From Emiliania huxleyi CCMP1516 (lineage: Eukaryota > Haptophyta > Isochrysidales > Noelaerhabdaceae), in NCBI RefSeq assembly GCF_000372725.1, contig NW_005197128.1, positions 93,125 through 157,124 on the forward strand: a stretch of 64,000 bases of DNA, read 5' to 3'. The notes under the pieces are model-generated. The model was not told the origin of the DNA and searched no databases. It was given only the letters and a program-made list of their open reading frames with translations. The position numbers were made by a program, and so were the translations under genes. Below are positions 53,142-63,411 of this stretch, in pieces. Position 1 is the first letter of the stretch. Each line of letters opens with the position of its first letter.

Positions 53142-53717
53142 CTATCTGTTTTCTACCTGCATCGGAAAGAGGATTGTCCCCATCGTTGGCATGGGAAGAA
53201 GCTGCATCCCCTTCTCTTCAGGAGACTGGCTCTCGGCATTCCCATTCTCCATTGTGCAGATCATAAGCATCTGCATAAAGGTATTGCGACTGGTCGAGTA
53301 AGACGCAGATCCCCTCCTGTGCTTGTAGCCTATCGCCCTCTGCGGCAGCTGGTGCCACACATGCGGATACTCCTCCAGCAGCACGGGCTCTGTGTGGTTC
53401 TCGCTGGAGTAGAGGTTGGTGTTGCTGACGCCGACATTCGGCATTCCAATGGGGACGTTGCCTGGAATGTTGTTGTTCACCGCCTGGGATGTCCTCTGCA
53501 CCGTCTGGCCCGCGAGGCCGACGAGGTTGCGAGCAACGAGAGCGTTGGCAGTCGCGAGGTCTGCAGCCTTGGTCGCGAGATCGGCAGCGTTGATAGCCTG
53601 TTGGGCGATGCTGGGGGCGATGCCTCCGTGTGCACCGAGTAAATCAGCACTGGCGTCCCCGCCATCAGCAAGGAGCGGTAGCAGCAGGACGAGGAGACCA
53701 CGTATCGGATTGCCCAT
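53142..53717 (-). CDS. Predicted secreted protein, unknown function
   Basis: The ATG at 53717 opens MGNPIRGLLVLLLPLLADGG, a clear signal peptide. The mature part begins with an Ala-rich amphipathic stretch (AINAADLATKAADLATANAL) and then a Asn/Gly/Pro-rich segment (NNNIPGNVPIGMPN), 191 aa in all. One possible N-glycosylation site (NHT) is present. Codon use is less GC-biased than in neighbouring genes. It lies just inside the left inverted repeat of the 5.35-kb unit. The family is not recognised. Confidence 0.5.
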   Translation of the reverse strand: MGNPIRGLLVLLLPLLADGGDASADLLGAHGGIAPSIAQQAINAADLATKAADLATANALVARNLVGLAGQTVQRTSQAVNNNIPGNVPIGMPNVGVSNTNLYSSENHTEPVLLEEYPHVWHQLPQRAIGYKHRRGSASYSTSRNTFMQMLMICTMENGNAESQSPEEKGMQLLPMPTMGTILFPMQVENR

Positions 53718-53849
53718 TCTTGCGACAGCGGTGAGCCGGGCGGGGAGCCGGCCGCCAACGACCGTCCGTCCCTTTTGTAGCTGCCGCTGTGACTAAAACA
53801 CGTTGCGCACTTGAGCACGGACAGGGTCGATTCCGATAGGGTCCATTCC

Positions 53850-54073
53850 CTTGAGCACTTGAGCACTGGATAGGGTCGATTCCGCGTGGTACGGGACCCC
53901 TCGATCGTCTCGCCCACCCTCACTGGCTGGTGTGTTCATGGGGGGGGGGTCATAACAAACACGGTACGGGATCGAGGTGCACGCTGCCGAAGCAGTGTCG
54001 TCCCCCCTCTCCTCGACGGTGATGGCGGTGTGACCGATCGAGCTACAAGAGGAGCTTGTTCAGCAGGATCAGG
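53850..54073. repeat. Dispersed ~224-bp repeat, copy 1
   Basis: Starts cttgagcacttgagcactgg and runs to gttcagcaggatcagg. A second copy lies at 60148-60366. A partial internal duplicate of its first 40 bases precedes it at about 53812-53850. Confidence 0.85.
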
Positions 54074-57000
54074 GGTGGGCCGAGCAGTTCTCACTTCCTC
54101 AATGGGCGAGCTTAGGGTGCCCACAGGACCCAAAAGAAAATAGCTTTCCGACTCAAAAAGGGACGCACGACGTCGCCGCCGCCATCATCCTCGAGGAGTT
54201 CTTCGAGGGCGACTTCGCCTCCGCCGAGCTCATCGCGCCGCCGCCAGAGGAGAGACGAGGGGTGGGCCTCTTGTATGAGCTAGTCATGGCCTATGAGCAA
54301 CGGCCCATGATCAAGTTGATAGGCGCGAGCGCACGCGCGATTGGTGCAGCCGCCGCCGCCGCCGTCGCACGCCGAGGTGCGCGCCGCGATGATGGCGAGG
54401 GCCGCGGCGCAGAGCGGCGGGACGAGCGGTGGCGCGAACGGGCAGGGGGGGAGGAGGCGGAAGAAGAAGAGATAGGTAAAGAGCGGCCGCATGAGCGCCG
54501 CGGTGCTCGTCGGTGCGGGCAGACAGTCTCGAGCTGTGACGCGACAGATACCCCTCGGTGCTGCTGAGCGGGTCCCCGACGCGTGCGCGTGGACGGAATT
54601 CGACCCGCGAGGAACCTCTCGAGCCGTTGGTAGCGCTCCACCTCCGACCGGACACGTCATCTAGCCCTGCGCTGAGGCTGCTGCGCACCAGCCATGACTC
54701 GAGAGATTTTTAGCAGCATGCATACCGCCAGGGTGCTCACCACGCAGATGCCAGAGACGCGCCGATCGCGGCTGCCTCGCTTGCACACGTGTCCACAGAC
54801 CTCTCCGATTGACCACTCGGAGATCGGCAGGGCGCGAATTGTTTCGCATTTCGGTTCTTCCTCAGAGACAGAAGGCCCACTCGGCATGCTGCGAGGCAAC
54901 GCCAACATGTGGCATAAAAGTGCACTCCCTGCCACAGAGAGTCACTCGGTGCAGCCGCGCAGCGGGCTCGTGGCATCACCCGATCCGTGTGGAGTGCACG
55001 AGGTGCTCGGCGACGGGTGCAGCCCTGATGCGAGCCGTGCTGGCATGCTCACGCTGTGCGCCAAAGGCTCGCCACCGCCAGGGTCACAAACCTGGTCCGC
55101 AACGCGATTGTGGCCCTGGTATGGTGGCTTCCTCGATGGCTTGTGACCACGGCGAGCGAACATGTAGCCAGCCCGACGCTGACTTGGCTCACGGGACCCA
55201 CAAAGCAGCTATCGCGCAGCGCCCGTCGCTACACGCCAGTTCAGCTCGAGCGCTTTCCTCCAGATGTCCTTGGTCACCACTTTGAGGCGCGTCGGCAAAG
55301 TTCTCGAGCTTCGCTTCAGTGCCAACGTGTTGGAAAGGAGCGATCACACAATCGACGATCTCCTCGAGCACGCAGAGCGGGAGGTCGAGCAAGTTTGTGC
55401 AAGCAGAATAGTGTCGCTCAACACGCGCAGGTGTCCAGCGAAGCGAGCGAAGGCCGAAGCATGCCATCTTGAAGGGGCCGACCATGCTGGTGAAGAAGGG
55501 CACTCCAAGGGCGGACAAAGCGAACGCGGAACGGGATCAGCGTTGATGAGTTGTCCTTTTTACGGAAAGCAGACATGAGGACGTTCTTGCATTTTATATG
55601 AAGGCAATCACGGACCGACCAACAGTCCGTCCTTCTGATATATTCCCCTCAGAGGTTTCAATCTCGGAGATGCATCGAGGTTGTCAATCAGTCAATCTAT
55701 CTATCTGTCAGAAGGATCATCAGTGACGAAACTGAAATCAATGGCCGCTTCTGTCCTCTCTGGTCCCATCCATTTCTTCACTTGCAGCCAGCACGATGTC
55801 GTCAACCGTTCGTGTCTTGGCCGTTGTGTTTGCAATCGCAATGCGTCGGTTGGAATCGTCATAAATCTCCAACTCCGAGATTTCGATGTTTTTCGTTTGC
55901 GGCGTCCAAAAATGCCCTTAAACGTCGCCCGACCGTGTTTCTGAGCGTCTTTTTGGGCTATTGCAGTGCGTAGCACTGCTAATAGCACTGCGATAGTATA
56001 CCAATAGTATATCAGTAGAGAGAAGTAAGAAGAGAAAGAATGCTGATATTTAGAAGAATTCAAAGGCAGAGTTACTTTTACGTTTACGTTTCGACAGGCG
56101 GACATCTTGGACGTTCCGAAATCTTACTGCGGCCGATAAAACACAGGGCGTGAACTTCACGGGTCGAACCTGACATGCGTCGCACTCGACAGCTACAGCA
56201 ATATGGCGGAAGCGCGGAGCCACAAAGCAGAACAAGCGCAGTCAACACACACCGGAGAACGCGACCGAATTGACGATGACAACGTAAGAGCAGCGGTTGA
56301 GGGCCGCGCGCTACTCTCGGACATGTTGCGCTGCGCTACTCTTTCTATGCTTGCACTGGCGTCGCAAGCGTCTCGTCGACATGTTTCACCTCCTCTGGGA
56401 GCTCCCCACAATCACAGCCGGCGAGCCACACGGACTCCACGCCGTGCATGGGGCAGATGTCGATGCGCTCAAGCAGAGCTTCAACTGGGCAGCCTCGTAT
56501 CCCTCGACTGATACGCAATACTCAGCGCATACCGCGGCACAAGTGGTGCTCAACAGAGCCGCTACTCAGCGCGCTACCCGCTCTTCTCGGAGTAACGGAC
56601 ACAGGTACAGGTCCCCGATGCCAGGGCTTGCCCGGCACAGCAGAGGCAGGGCTGCGAACGGATGTTGAAGCAGACATGTATCGTTGCGGCTCACAGAGGC
56701 GGTGCTGCGAACGGAGGTGAGACTGCGGCCCAAGGTGAGAGTGCGGCAGCCAAAGGAGCGGCTCTGCGAGGCGAAACAAACGGGGCAGACATGTCTCGTT
56801 GCGGGGCTGAGAACAGAGGCGGAGCTGCGGCACACAGAGGTGAAGCCGCGGCAGCCGAAGGCGCGGCTGCGTGACGCACCTTGGATCTTGAGGACGGTGC
56901 GTTGTTGGTACCGAGCAGCAGGGCGAGGGAAGCATCTAGCATGCCGTCGCCTCGCCCGCTGACGACCGGGTTTGCCTCGGACTGTGCTTGTTTCTGTCCG

Positions 57001-57312
57001 TTTAGGGTCTTTGTGTGGGTCTTCGTGCACCGGGTTGGTGTGCACGGTCCGTGCGGAGAGCCTGTCCGCTGTCGTCATTGTTGTTCCGTGTCTTAGTGTA
57101 GCAGAAGTTCGGTCGCACTTTCACGCCGAGGGGCTAGCGAGCCCCATCCCGCTCGTAATTCCGTAAAATCGCGCGAAAAGCGCCCTAATCGAGCTGGAGA
57201 GCGGCCCCCAGCCGCATGGGAGCGTGCCCCAGCTAGCAGGAGGCGTTAGACGTACTTTTCGGAAGGACTTTCGGCGACGTCCGTTCCCTTGGACACGTCG
57301 ACATCTCGACAA
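54074..57312. other. Weakly coding interior of the 5.35-kb unit
   Basis: I cannot build a complete gene here. Protein-like pieces without family assignment include a minus frame at 55189-55518 (LGVPFFTSMVGPFKMACFGL), a minus frame at about 55735-55910 (NIEISELEIYDDSNRRIAIA, then VDDIVLAASEEMDG) and a plus frame at about 56370-56640 (MFHLLWELPTITAGEPHGLH). They may be exons of one or two degraded or intron-containing genes. The stretch 55940-56100 is notably AT-rich. Imperfect short repeats rich in gcggagctgcgg fill 56690-56870. Confidence 0.35.
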
Positions 57313-58106
57313 ATGGCACCGACGCAGCTCAGCATTGTGCTGGAGCGCCTGCTCAACGAACTCGGAATAGCCAACCTCAGTATGTTCGAGGCTGTGCTCA
57401 TGCACGATACAGGCGCGGTGCTCGACGCGATCCGAAGCACCGCTGCAGCCGCAGAGGCTGGTGCGGCGGTTTATGCCAGCTCGGCCACGAGCAATGTTGT
57501 TGTGTGCCGAAGCAGCACTGCTACCGCTGGCGCAATCTCTGTTCAGCACGAGGGCAGCATCTCCCGCACTCTCGTCAGCACAGACGCGCAAACCACACTA
57601 AAGGCCTCGGACATCCATGCAGCCGCGAGTAGTGCGACTGCTGAGATGCTGCTCCGGCAGGAGTTGGAAGAGAAGTTGCGGTCACAGACCAAGGAGCTCG
57701 CTTCTGAGCAGCGCTCTGCGAACGCTATGAAGAAGGCGCTCGCATCGGCGCGGGATGAGCTTGCTGCGGCACAAGAGCTGAGGCGCTCCGACTGCGACAA
57801 CCTGAGGACAGCGACATCAAAGCGGCTGAGCGGATGGCCGACCAGGCAAATCATGCAGCTCGAGCTGAGTGTGAGTGGCGTATCGGCGAGATGCGGGCCA
57901 AGATGCAGGCCGAGCTGCGCGAGCAGCTCGACGCGCTGCAGATTTCGATGGAGGCAGAGGCGAGGCGCGCTGATGCCGCAGAGGCAGAGAGGTCAAGGCT
58001 GTACGACAAGATGGAGGGGATTATGCGCACGCGTGAGGGGTTGATAGACGCACTCGCAGAGGCGCAGCGCAAGCGCGAACAAGTGATTGTTAAGAGATAT
58101 ACGTAG
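57313..58106 (+). CDS. Coiled-coil protein with one frameshift
   Basis: The ATG at 57313 begins MAPTQLSIVLERLLNELGIA, a short globular or dimerisation segment, followed by low-complexity Ser/Thr/Ala sequence and, from about residue 105, a long heptad-type coiled coil (LLRQELEEKLRSQTKELASE). Near 57805 the coding frame moves by one base and continues as EDSDIKAAERMADQANHAAR to the stop at 58106. With the shift the total is about 264 aa. A sequencing error or a young mutation would explain it. No family is recognised. It lies just inside the right inverted repeat. Confidence 0.5.
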
Positions 58107-58541
58107 CGTTACAGTCGTACGGTCGTCGACCCTCCCACCGTGTGGGCCGCCCGGACCCCGGAGAGCGCTGCGCGTGCAGACAGCCGACAGCGCTGCGCGA
58201 GCATTGGAGAGGCCAGCCCCCGGCTTCTCAGCATGTCGCGAGCGCTGAGTCTCTGCCTGCCTGGTAGCTGGGTGCGGTGGGGGACTCCCTGGTGGCTTTT
58301 GGTTACAAATTTACGGATTTACGGATTTACGGATCGACCCCCCTCCCTCCCCGTCCCGCGACCCGGCCGTGAGACGCCGATCCGGGAATCAAGTTGGTGC
58401 CGGGTGTGTGGAGGCTAGAACGAGGCAGTGTGATGAGATGGTCGGGAGCTCAACCACGGGTCCCCGCGGACGGCAGTTGCCTCTACTACTACTTGCGCCG
58501 TTTAAGGAGCTTTAGCGCGCCATAAACTCTGTGTCTAGGCT

Positions 58542-59715
58542 CTAGTTGTCCGTGCCCAGAAGTGTCACCCCCTCCGCCAGTGCGTCCGGAAAGTCCTCGG
58601 CGTAGTGGCGCACGAGGTCAGCGGCGGTGAGCTCGTCGCCCCACATGCCAATCGCCTACACAAGCGACTCCGCCTGTGACTTATGCCCGCCGAGAGTCCG
58701 CGGGGTGTGGGCCCCGCCCGGTTGCCTTTGCACGCTCGCAAGTCACGCGGGTCGGGAACGAACCGACTGCGGCGGAGAGCCGCTCGTCCACATCGTACGT
58801 GACGCGGCCGAGGAGGCTGGCCGCGTGCGGCGGCACCGCGGCGCGAACCGCAGCGTCCAGCTGGGCGAGAGTCACGGCGATCGACGGCACGAAGACCGTG
58901 CGGTCGAAGCCGAGCGTCGCGTCGACCGCCATGGCGCTCGCCTCGTGCATCGTCAGCAGAGCGTCGACGGCGGGGCGGTGGCCGACGACTGCGTGGCCCA
59001 CGCCAGGGCCGATCGGGCTGCTCGTGTCGACGCCCGCGAGCGTCTCGCGAACCACCGCCGAGTACACACTCGTCGTCGCTGCGTTGGGCGCGCCGGCGCG
59101 GCACACTACCGAAGGGAGCCGGCAGCCTCGGCCGTCGACAAAGCCGCGGCGCGAGTAGTCGGCGAGCAGAAGCTCCGCGCACGCCTTGGTCATGCCGTAG
59201 GTAGTGTGCGGCGTCGCCCGCGTCGCGTCGCTCACCGCGTCGTCCTGGGTCACCCAGTCGGTTGGCGCGCCAGAGCCGAGCGTCGCTCCGGCGGAAGTCA
59301 TCACAAAACGCGGCCGAGGCGCGCCGCAGCGCCGCGCCGCCTCGAGCATGTGAAGGGTGCCATGCAAGTTGACGTTGACGCACAGGTCAAAGTCGGCCTC
59401 GCCCTGTCCCGACATCACGGCGCCCAGGTGAAACACGGAGAGCGGTCCGTCGCCACGGCCGACGAGAGAGCGGCAAAACTCAGCGTCCGACACGTCACCG
59501 ACTGCGATTTCGGCCCGCTGCTCGAGCTCTTCGAAGAGCAGCCGCGGCGGCGATGCGACATCGGCAAGCACCAGCTCGCCGATCGGAGCGGAGCCCTCCA
59601 CGCCGGTAGCCGTGTGCGTGCAGAGTGTGCCTCGGCGCAGCAGCGACCGAGCTAGCATCTGACCGAGGAAGCCACAGCCTCCCGTGATGACGACTCGTGC
59701 TGGAGCCGAGGCCAT
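58542..59715 (-). CDS. NAD-dependent epimerase/dehydratase, DenD-like extended SDR
   Basis: Exons 59715-58702 and 58655-58542 (GC-AG intron 58701-58656, 46 bp, the shortest here) give 375 aa. RVVITGGCGFLGQMLARSLL is the Rossmann NAD motif, SVFHLGAVMSGQGEADFDLC the second family motif, FVMTSAGATLG the active-site Ser region and TYGMTKACAELLLADYSRRG holds the catalytic Tyr-xxx-Lys. GFVDGRGCRLPSVVCRAG and NAATTSVYS closely match D-erythronate dehydrogenase (DenD) and related sugar-acid dehydrogenases. The substrate is therefore probably a C4-type sugar acid, but UDP-sugar epimerases remain possible. A cytosolic location is likely, as there is no presequence. A same-strand copy of the dispersed ~100-bp repeat lies 325 bp upstream. 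Confidence 0.85.
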
Positions 59716-60040
59716 CTGACTCAGCCTCGAGCGGCGCTGCTGGTGGCCCGCGTGGGTTGACCCGCGGCAGCTAGGCCGCCTGGGCGCGGGGGGGGGCGGT
59801 CCGGTGCTTCAACCGAAGGCGAGAGCTCGCTCGCGAACCCAAAAGAATTTTGCGAAAAACTGACAAAACAAAACTGGGCGTCGCAGAACGAGGCAGAGGA
59901 GAGCGACGCGACAGAGGAAGAAGCGACAAGGGAGAGCACGACGAGAAGGGGGCGACCGCGAGGTGGCACGAAGGTTGCAGCGAGAATCGGCGAGAGACTG
60001 CGAAGAGAGATAGGAATTGCCGGAAGAGGCGGACGCCCAA
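59716..60040. other. Promoter region of the DenD-like gene
   Basis: No gene is supported. On the minus strand, caaaattcttttggg lies about 120 bp upstream of the start codon, resembling aattcttttt motifs before several other genes in the window. Confidence 0.35.
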
Positions 60041-60150
60041 GGGTGGGCGACGGCTAGCGCACCACACCCCTCTCCTTAAAATCCCTGTGTGGTGGCGGCG
60101 TGCCGTCCTCCCCTCCCTCCCTCGGGTTGTCTGTTTTTTCTTTCTTTCTT
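60041..60150 (-). repeat. Dispersed ~100-bp sense repeat, copy 4
   Basis: Read on the minus strand it starts at an aagaaagaaagaaaa tract, carries gaggacggcacgccgccacc and acacagggattttaag, and ends gtgcgctagccgtcgcccac. It has the same orientation as the DenD-like gene downstream of it. Confidence 0.85.
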
Positions 60151-60366
60151 GAGCACTTGAGCACTGGATAGGGTCGATTCCGCATGGTACGGGACCCCTC
60201 GATCGTCTCGCCCTCCCTCACTGGTGTGTTCATCGGGGGGGGTCATAACAAACACGGTACAGGATCGAGGTGCACGCTGCCGAAGCAGTGTCGTCCCCCC
60301 TCTCCCCGACGGCGATGGCGGTGTGACCGATCGAGCTACAAGAGGAGCTTGTTCAGCAGGATCAGG
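60148..60366. repeat. Dispersed ~224-bp repeat, copy 2
   Basis: Matches 53850-54073 with a few substitutions and short indels. It abuts copy 4 of the ~100-bp repeat directly. Confidence 0.85.
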
Positions 60367-61841
60367 AGGGTGGCCAGATGCACTACCTCACTGGGCATGA
60401 GACCACCGTACGACGCATCCATCACCGTCTCGGATTTGTGTGGAATCGAACCACTCCGGGATGGGGCAGCCCCATCGAGTTGTGTTTTCCTCGCCTGCAA
60501 GAGACAGCGGGTGGGACTGGTTAATTGTCAGAATTCCTGTTGTGCAAGAGGGGAGGGGGCTCTGACGGAGTGTGTGGCGGGAGAGGGCAGGGAATGGGCG
60601 CAGGGGAGGGGGGGGGGGGGGGGGGCTTTCTTGCTTTTTACCTTAATTAACTACTCGCGCTCCGGCGCGTGGGTCGAGACCACGCCCGGCAGCCCCAGCC
60701 AGGCCCCGCGCGCTGGCCGCGACCGCGACCGCGGCGGCCTCACTCGAGCCCGAACTGCCTATCAGACGTGCCGGAGCCGTCCGACTGTAGCGACTAGCAC
60801 ACCTCTGTCGTCAAGAGTCCCAGAAACCCGAGGAGTCACACAGTCCACGCCTGTGTGATGCACGCCCTGTGAGCGGGGCGGGGTGCGCACTGTGCCTCTG
60901 TGTTCGTGCGTCGCCCATCTCTCCTGGAGACGACTGACTGCGCTTTATTCTGCGTGTGTTTGGGTTTCTATGGACTATGCGATTTGGATTTTGGATTTTC
61001 TCTGCACTTTATTTATTTATTACCTTAATTAGACCCTGTCCTCCTCCCTGGAGCCCGTTGAACTTACTCCGGAATCCGGCCTGTCTGTGCTCGAATCCGC
61101 ACCAACACCGTGAACAATTGCCGGGCTCACCAACGTGCTCGTGTCAACATTGCGACCAGCTGCCCGTGCAACAGATGTGAGGTCGATCGTCTCGCCGTTC
61201 GTGAACTTGTCGGCCATCGGAGCGCAATCCAAATCGATAGGACGTCCGGTCGAGCCCGGCCCACCCTTGCGCTTGGCACGGTAGACGACCATGTCATCGC
61301 TGCGGTTGTCGCGCCTAAATTTAGTCGCCCAACTTTAGTCGCCCCAGGAAACCGTTGCCACGCCTAAAGTGGCGGAAATTCCAAGCTCCATTTTCTGAAG
61401 GCGAAATTCTAAGGGTGGCAAACTGCTGTCCCCTTACTCCCCCTCCCCCCGACCCCTCCGTCGGGCGGCTCCGAATTAAAAAGCCCGGCACACTCCGACC
61501 TCTCCCCTCCAGTAGCACCTAATTAGCACCTACCTTTCTTAACACCTCTAGGCTTGTATTTTAAGGATTCTTAACACCTCTCTTTCCTAACTAACCCATT
61601 CTTAATTGTGTACGAGTTGCCAACCAAGAGACAAAACACCGGACCCATACACTGCCCACAACGGCGCAGCCGTACGATGACGACCTTCGACCTCGCACTT
61701 CGTGACTCATACAGAATAGTATCACAGGAAATGGGCGCCATCTTTGTTTGCGCAACGGGCTTCTACTTCCACGCCGGAGCATAAGTTAGGCCGTGGCTCA
61801 CAAACTTTTGCTTGGCACAAGCCTACTTTGCCTCTGCACTC
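60367..61841. other. Intergenic, no supported gene
   Basis: Contains a poly-G tract at about 60607-60626, AT-rich patches (60635-60655, 61005-61030) and low coding potential. A T-arm-like stretch on the minus strand near 60436-60460 does not extend to a full tRNA. Confidence 0.4.
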
Positions 61842-62495
61842 TCAGTCGCGGACGGATAGTAAGCGCGCTTTTTCCTGGGTCATCGCCTGCCGTGTGTCTC
61901 GGCGGACGACGTTGTGGATCTCGGACGAGCACATGTGCACATCGTGCTTCCGGCAAAGAAATTGCCAAAGTTCCTTCCCTCGCAACAGGTGCCTGCGGCG
62001 ACCCATCTGCCCAGTCAGCCTAAGCGAGGCGACAATCTTTCCCACGGCCATCCTGTCGTACCCCCGCTTGAAAGGGCCGCACCTAGAGCAGCATCTTTCG
62101 ACGACCTGAAACACAAGGCACGTGAAGGAGTTACACAGCTCGCTCTTTTCTTCCTCCCAGGGCCGCTTTGCTGCCTTCCCGCCCGAAGTGTACTTGACGC
62201 CCGAAGGCGCCGTAACGCCCTCGCAATCCGACACGAGGTCCGCATCTCTCCCGGCCTGCTCCGCCTCAGCCTCGCGCGCGTGTGCAAGCTGCGCGTCTCC
62301 TGCAACCTGCGCAACCACCACTGGAGCGCGCGTTGCTGCCTCCGAGGAAGGAAGCTGTAGGGACGCAACCCCAGCGAGGGTCATAAGCGACTGAGACGAA
62401 ACCGAACAGTCAGCAGCCGTAGTGTTGGGTAGGAACATACGGCCAATATCCGGCTCTTGAACCGCGGGAGAACGCCGCGCGGCCGCGGTGATCAT
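61842..62495 (-). CDS. Hypothetical protein, 217 aa
   Basis: The ATG at 62495 opens an uninterrupted frame. The N-terminal half is Ala/Glu/Ser-rich (AREAEAEQAGRDADLVSDCE) and the C-terminal half is basic with Cys and His (VERCCSRCGPFKRGYDRMAV, LWQFLCRKHDVHMCSSEIH), which might bind a metal or nucleic acid. GC content is lower than in typical genes of the window. No family is recognised, and it may be an element-derived or intron-containing gene fragment. Confidence 0.35.
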   Translation of the reverse strand: MITAAARRSPAVQEPDIGRMFLPNTTAADCSVSSQSLMTLAGVASLQLPSSEAATRAPVVVAQVAGDAQLAHAREAEAEQAGRDADLVSDCEGVTAPSGVKYTSGGKAAKRPWEEEKSELCNSFTCLVFQVVERCCSRCGPFKRGYDRMAVGKIVASLRLTGQMGRRRHLLRGKELWQFLCRKHDVHMCSSEIHNVVRRDTRQAMTQEKARLLSVRD

Positions 62496-62881
62496 CGTTC
62501 GTCCCCTCAAATGGTCCCTCCGTACTCACACGCGGCTCGCACGCGTAGAGTAGGGGTTCACGGCGCGATCGTGTCCTGAGTAACCTGGGCAACCATTCAG
62601 GGCGACGAGTATGTATGATTACTGCAGGTGCAGCGGTCGCGGGTCAGTCGCGGTCCGCGCGGTCCGCGGGATCGGTTTACTTTCACGCGCTCGGGGGTAT
62701 GATAGCACGACCATGAATTCTTACTCATGATATCAACAGACCCATCATTACATCACAAATATATGCGCAAATCATGCTTTTCTCCATAGAGCCGGGGTTT
62801 TCTAGATGATAAACGCACAACCCCGGGCCCGAAATCGCAGAGAGAGAGTCACGCAACACGCACCTTTTGTGATTTTTGGGT
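62496..62881. other. Intergenic
   Basis: No gene is supported. GC-rich ccgcg repeats at 62640-62680 are followed by AT-rich sequence. Confidence 0.35.
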
Positions 62882-63411
62882 CAAAATCGTCCCGATTTCA
62901 TAATGTTCGTTCGTACGTGCATCCGCGGCGCCCAGCGCGGTGCCAGCGGCTCCCATACCTCTAAGAGGCCACCCACCTCCGTATAGACCCTTATATCCGC
63001 GGTTTACGCCCAATAGAGGCAGCTGCAAGAGGGCCCGGACGGGCACTGCGGCACACACTGCTCGCTGCTCGGCCATGCGGTAGCGTCTGGTGATGCCGCC
63101 CCTGCGCGGGCGGGGGCGTCTCGCTCGGCAGCAACTGCGCCGCGCAGCGCAGGTTCGAGGGTCGCGGTGGGTGGGTGCACTGGAAGACGTAGCGGTCGAG
63201 AAAGCGCTCAGCGACCGCTACGTCTCGAGGATGGAGCCGTCGCGCGGACCCGACCGGCCGACCGGTAGTAGCAGCAGGCGCCGGAGGGCGCGGGAGGCAG
63301 CGGCGACACCTCGGGCCAGAAGCGCGAGCCCTAGGCTGGTGAGGGGGCCCGCTCATGCGTAAACGGCTCTGGGACTTAGCTAAATCGCGCATCGAAATCG
63401 GGACGATTTTG
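62882..63411. mobile_element. Possible small TIR element (530 bp)
   Basis: caaaatcgtcccgatttc at 62882-62899 and its exact reverse complement at 63394-63411 form an 18-bp inverted repeat. Inside, 63186-63198 and 63212-63224 form a perfect 13-bp hairpin stem (gacgtagcggtcg). A target-site duplication was not found, so the ends are provisional. Confidence 0.45.

Larger units (their letters stand above)
53055..58403. mobile_element. Possible 5.35-kb cargo element bounded by 31-33 bp inverted repeats
   Basis: Positions 53057-53087 and 58371-58401 are an exact 31-bp inverted repeat (ggcaccaacttgattcccgg...), extendable to ccgg at both outer ends. Both ends are followed inward by C-rich runs. The flanks gtgtggtg (left) and gtgtgtgg (right) are similar but not identical, so a target-site duplication is unproven. 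Inside are a secreted protein, a dispersed 224-bp repeat, weakly coding middle sequence and a coiled-coil gene, but no recognisable transposase. The interior has visibly lower GC and different codon use from the genes outside. Confidence 0.5.

Noticed and set aside
60425-60475. tRNA-like T-arm on the minus strand (gtggttcgattccac)
   Set aside because: The expected acceptor partner and anticodon arm are not found within 75 bases, so no complete tRNA can be folded.
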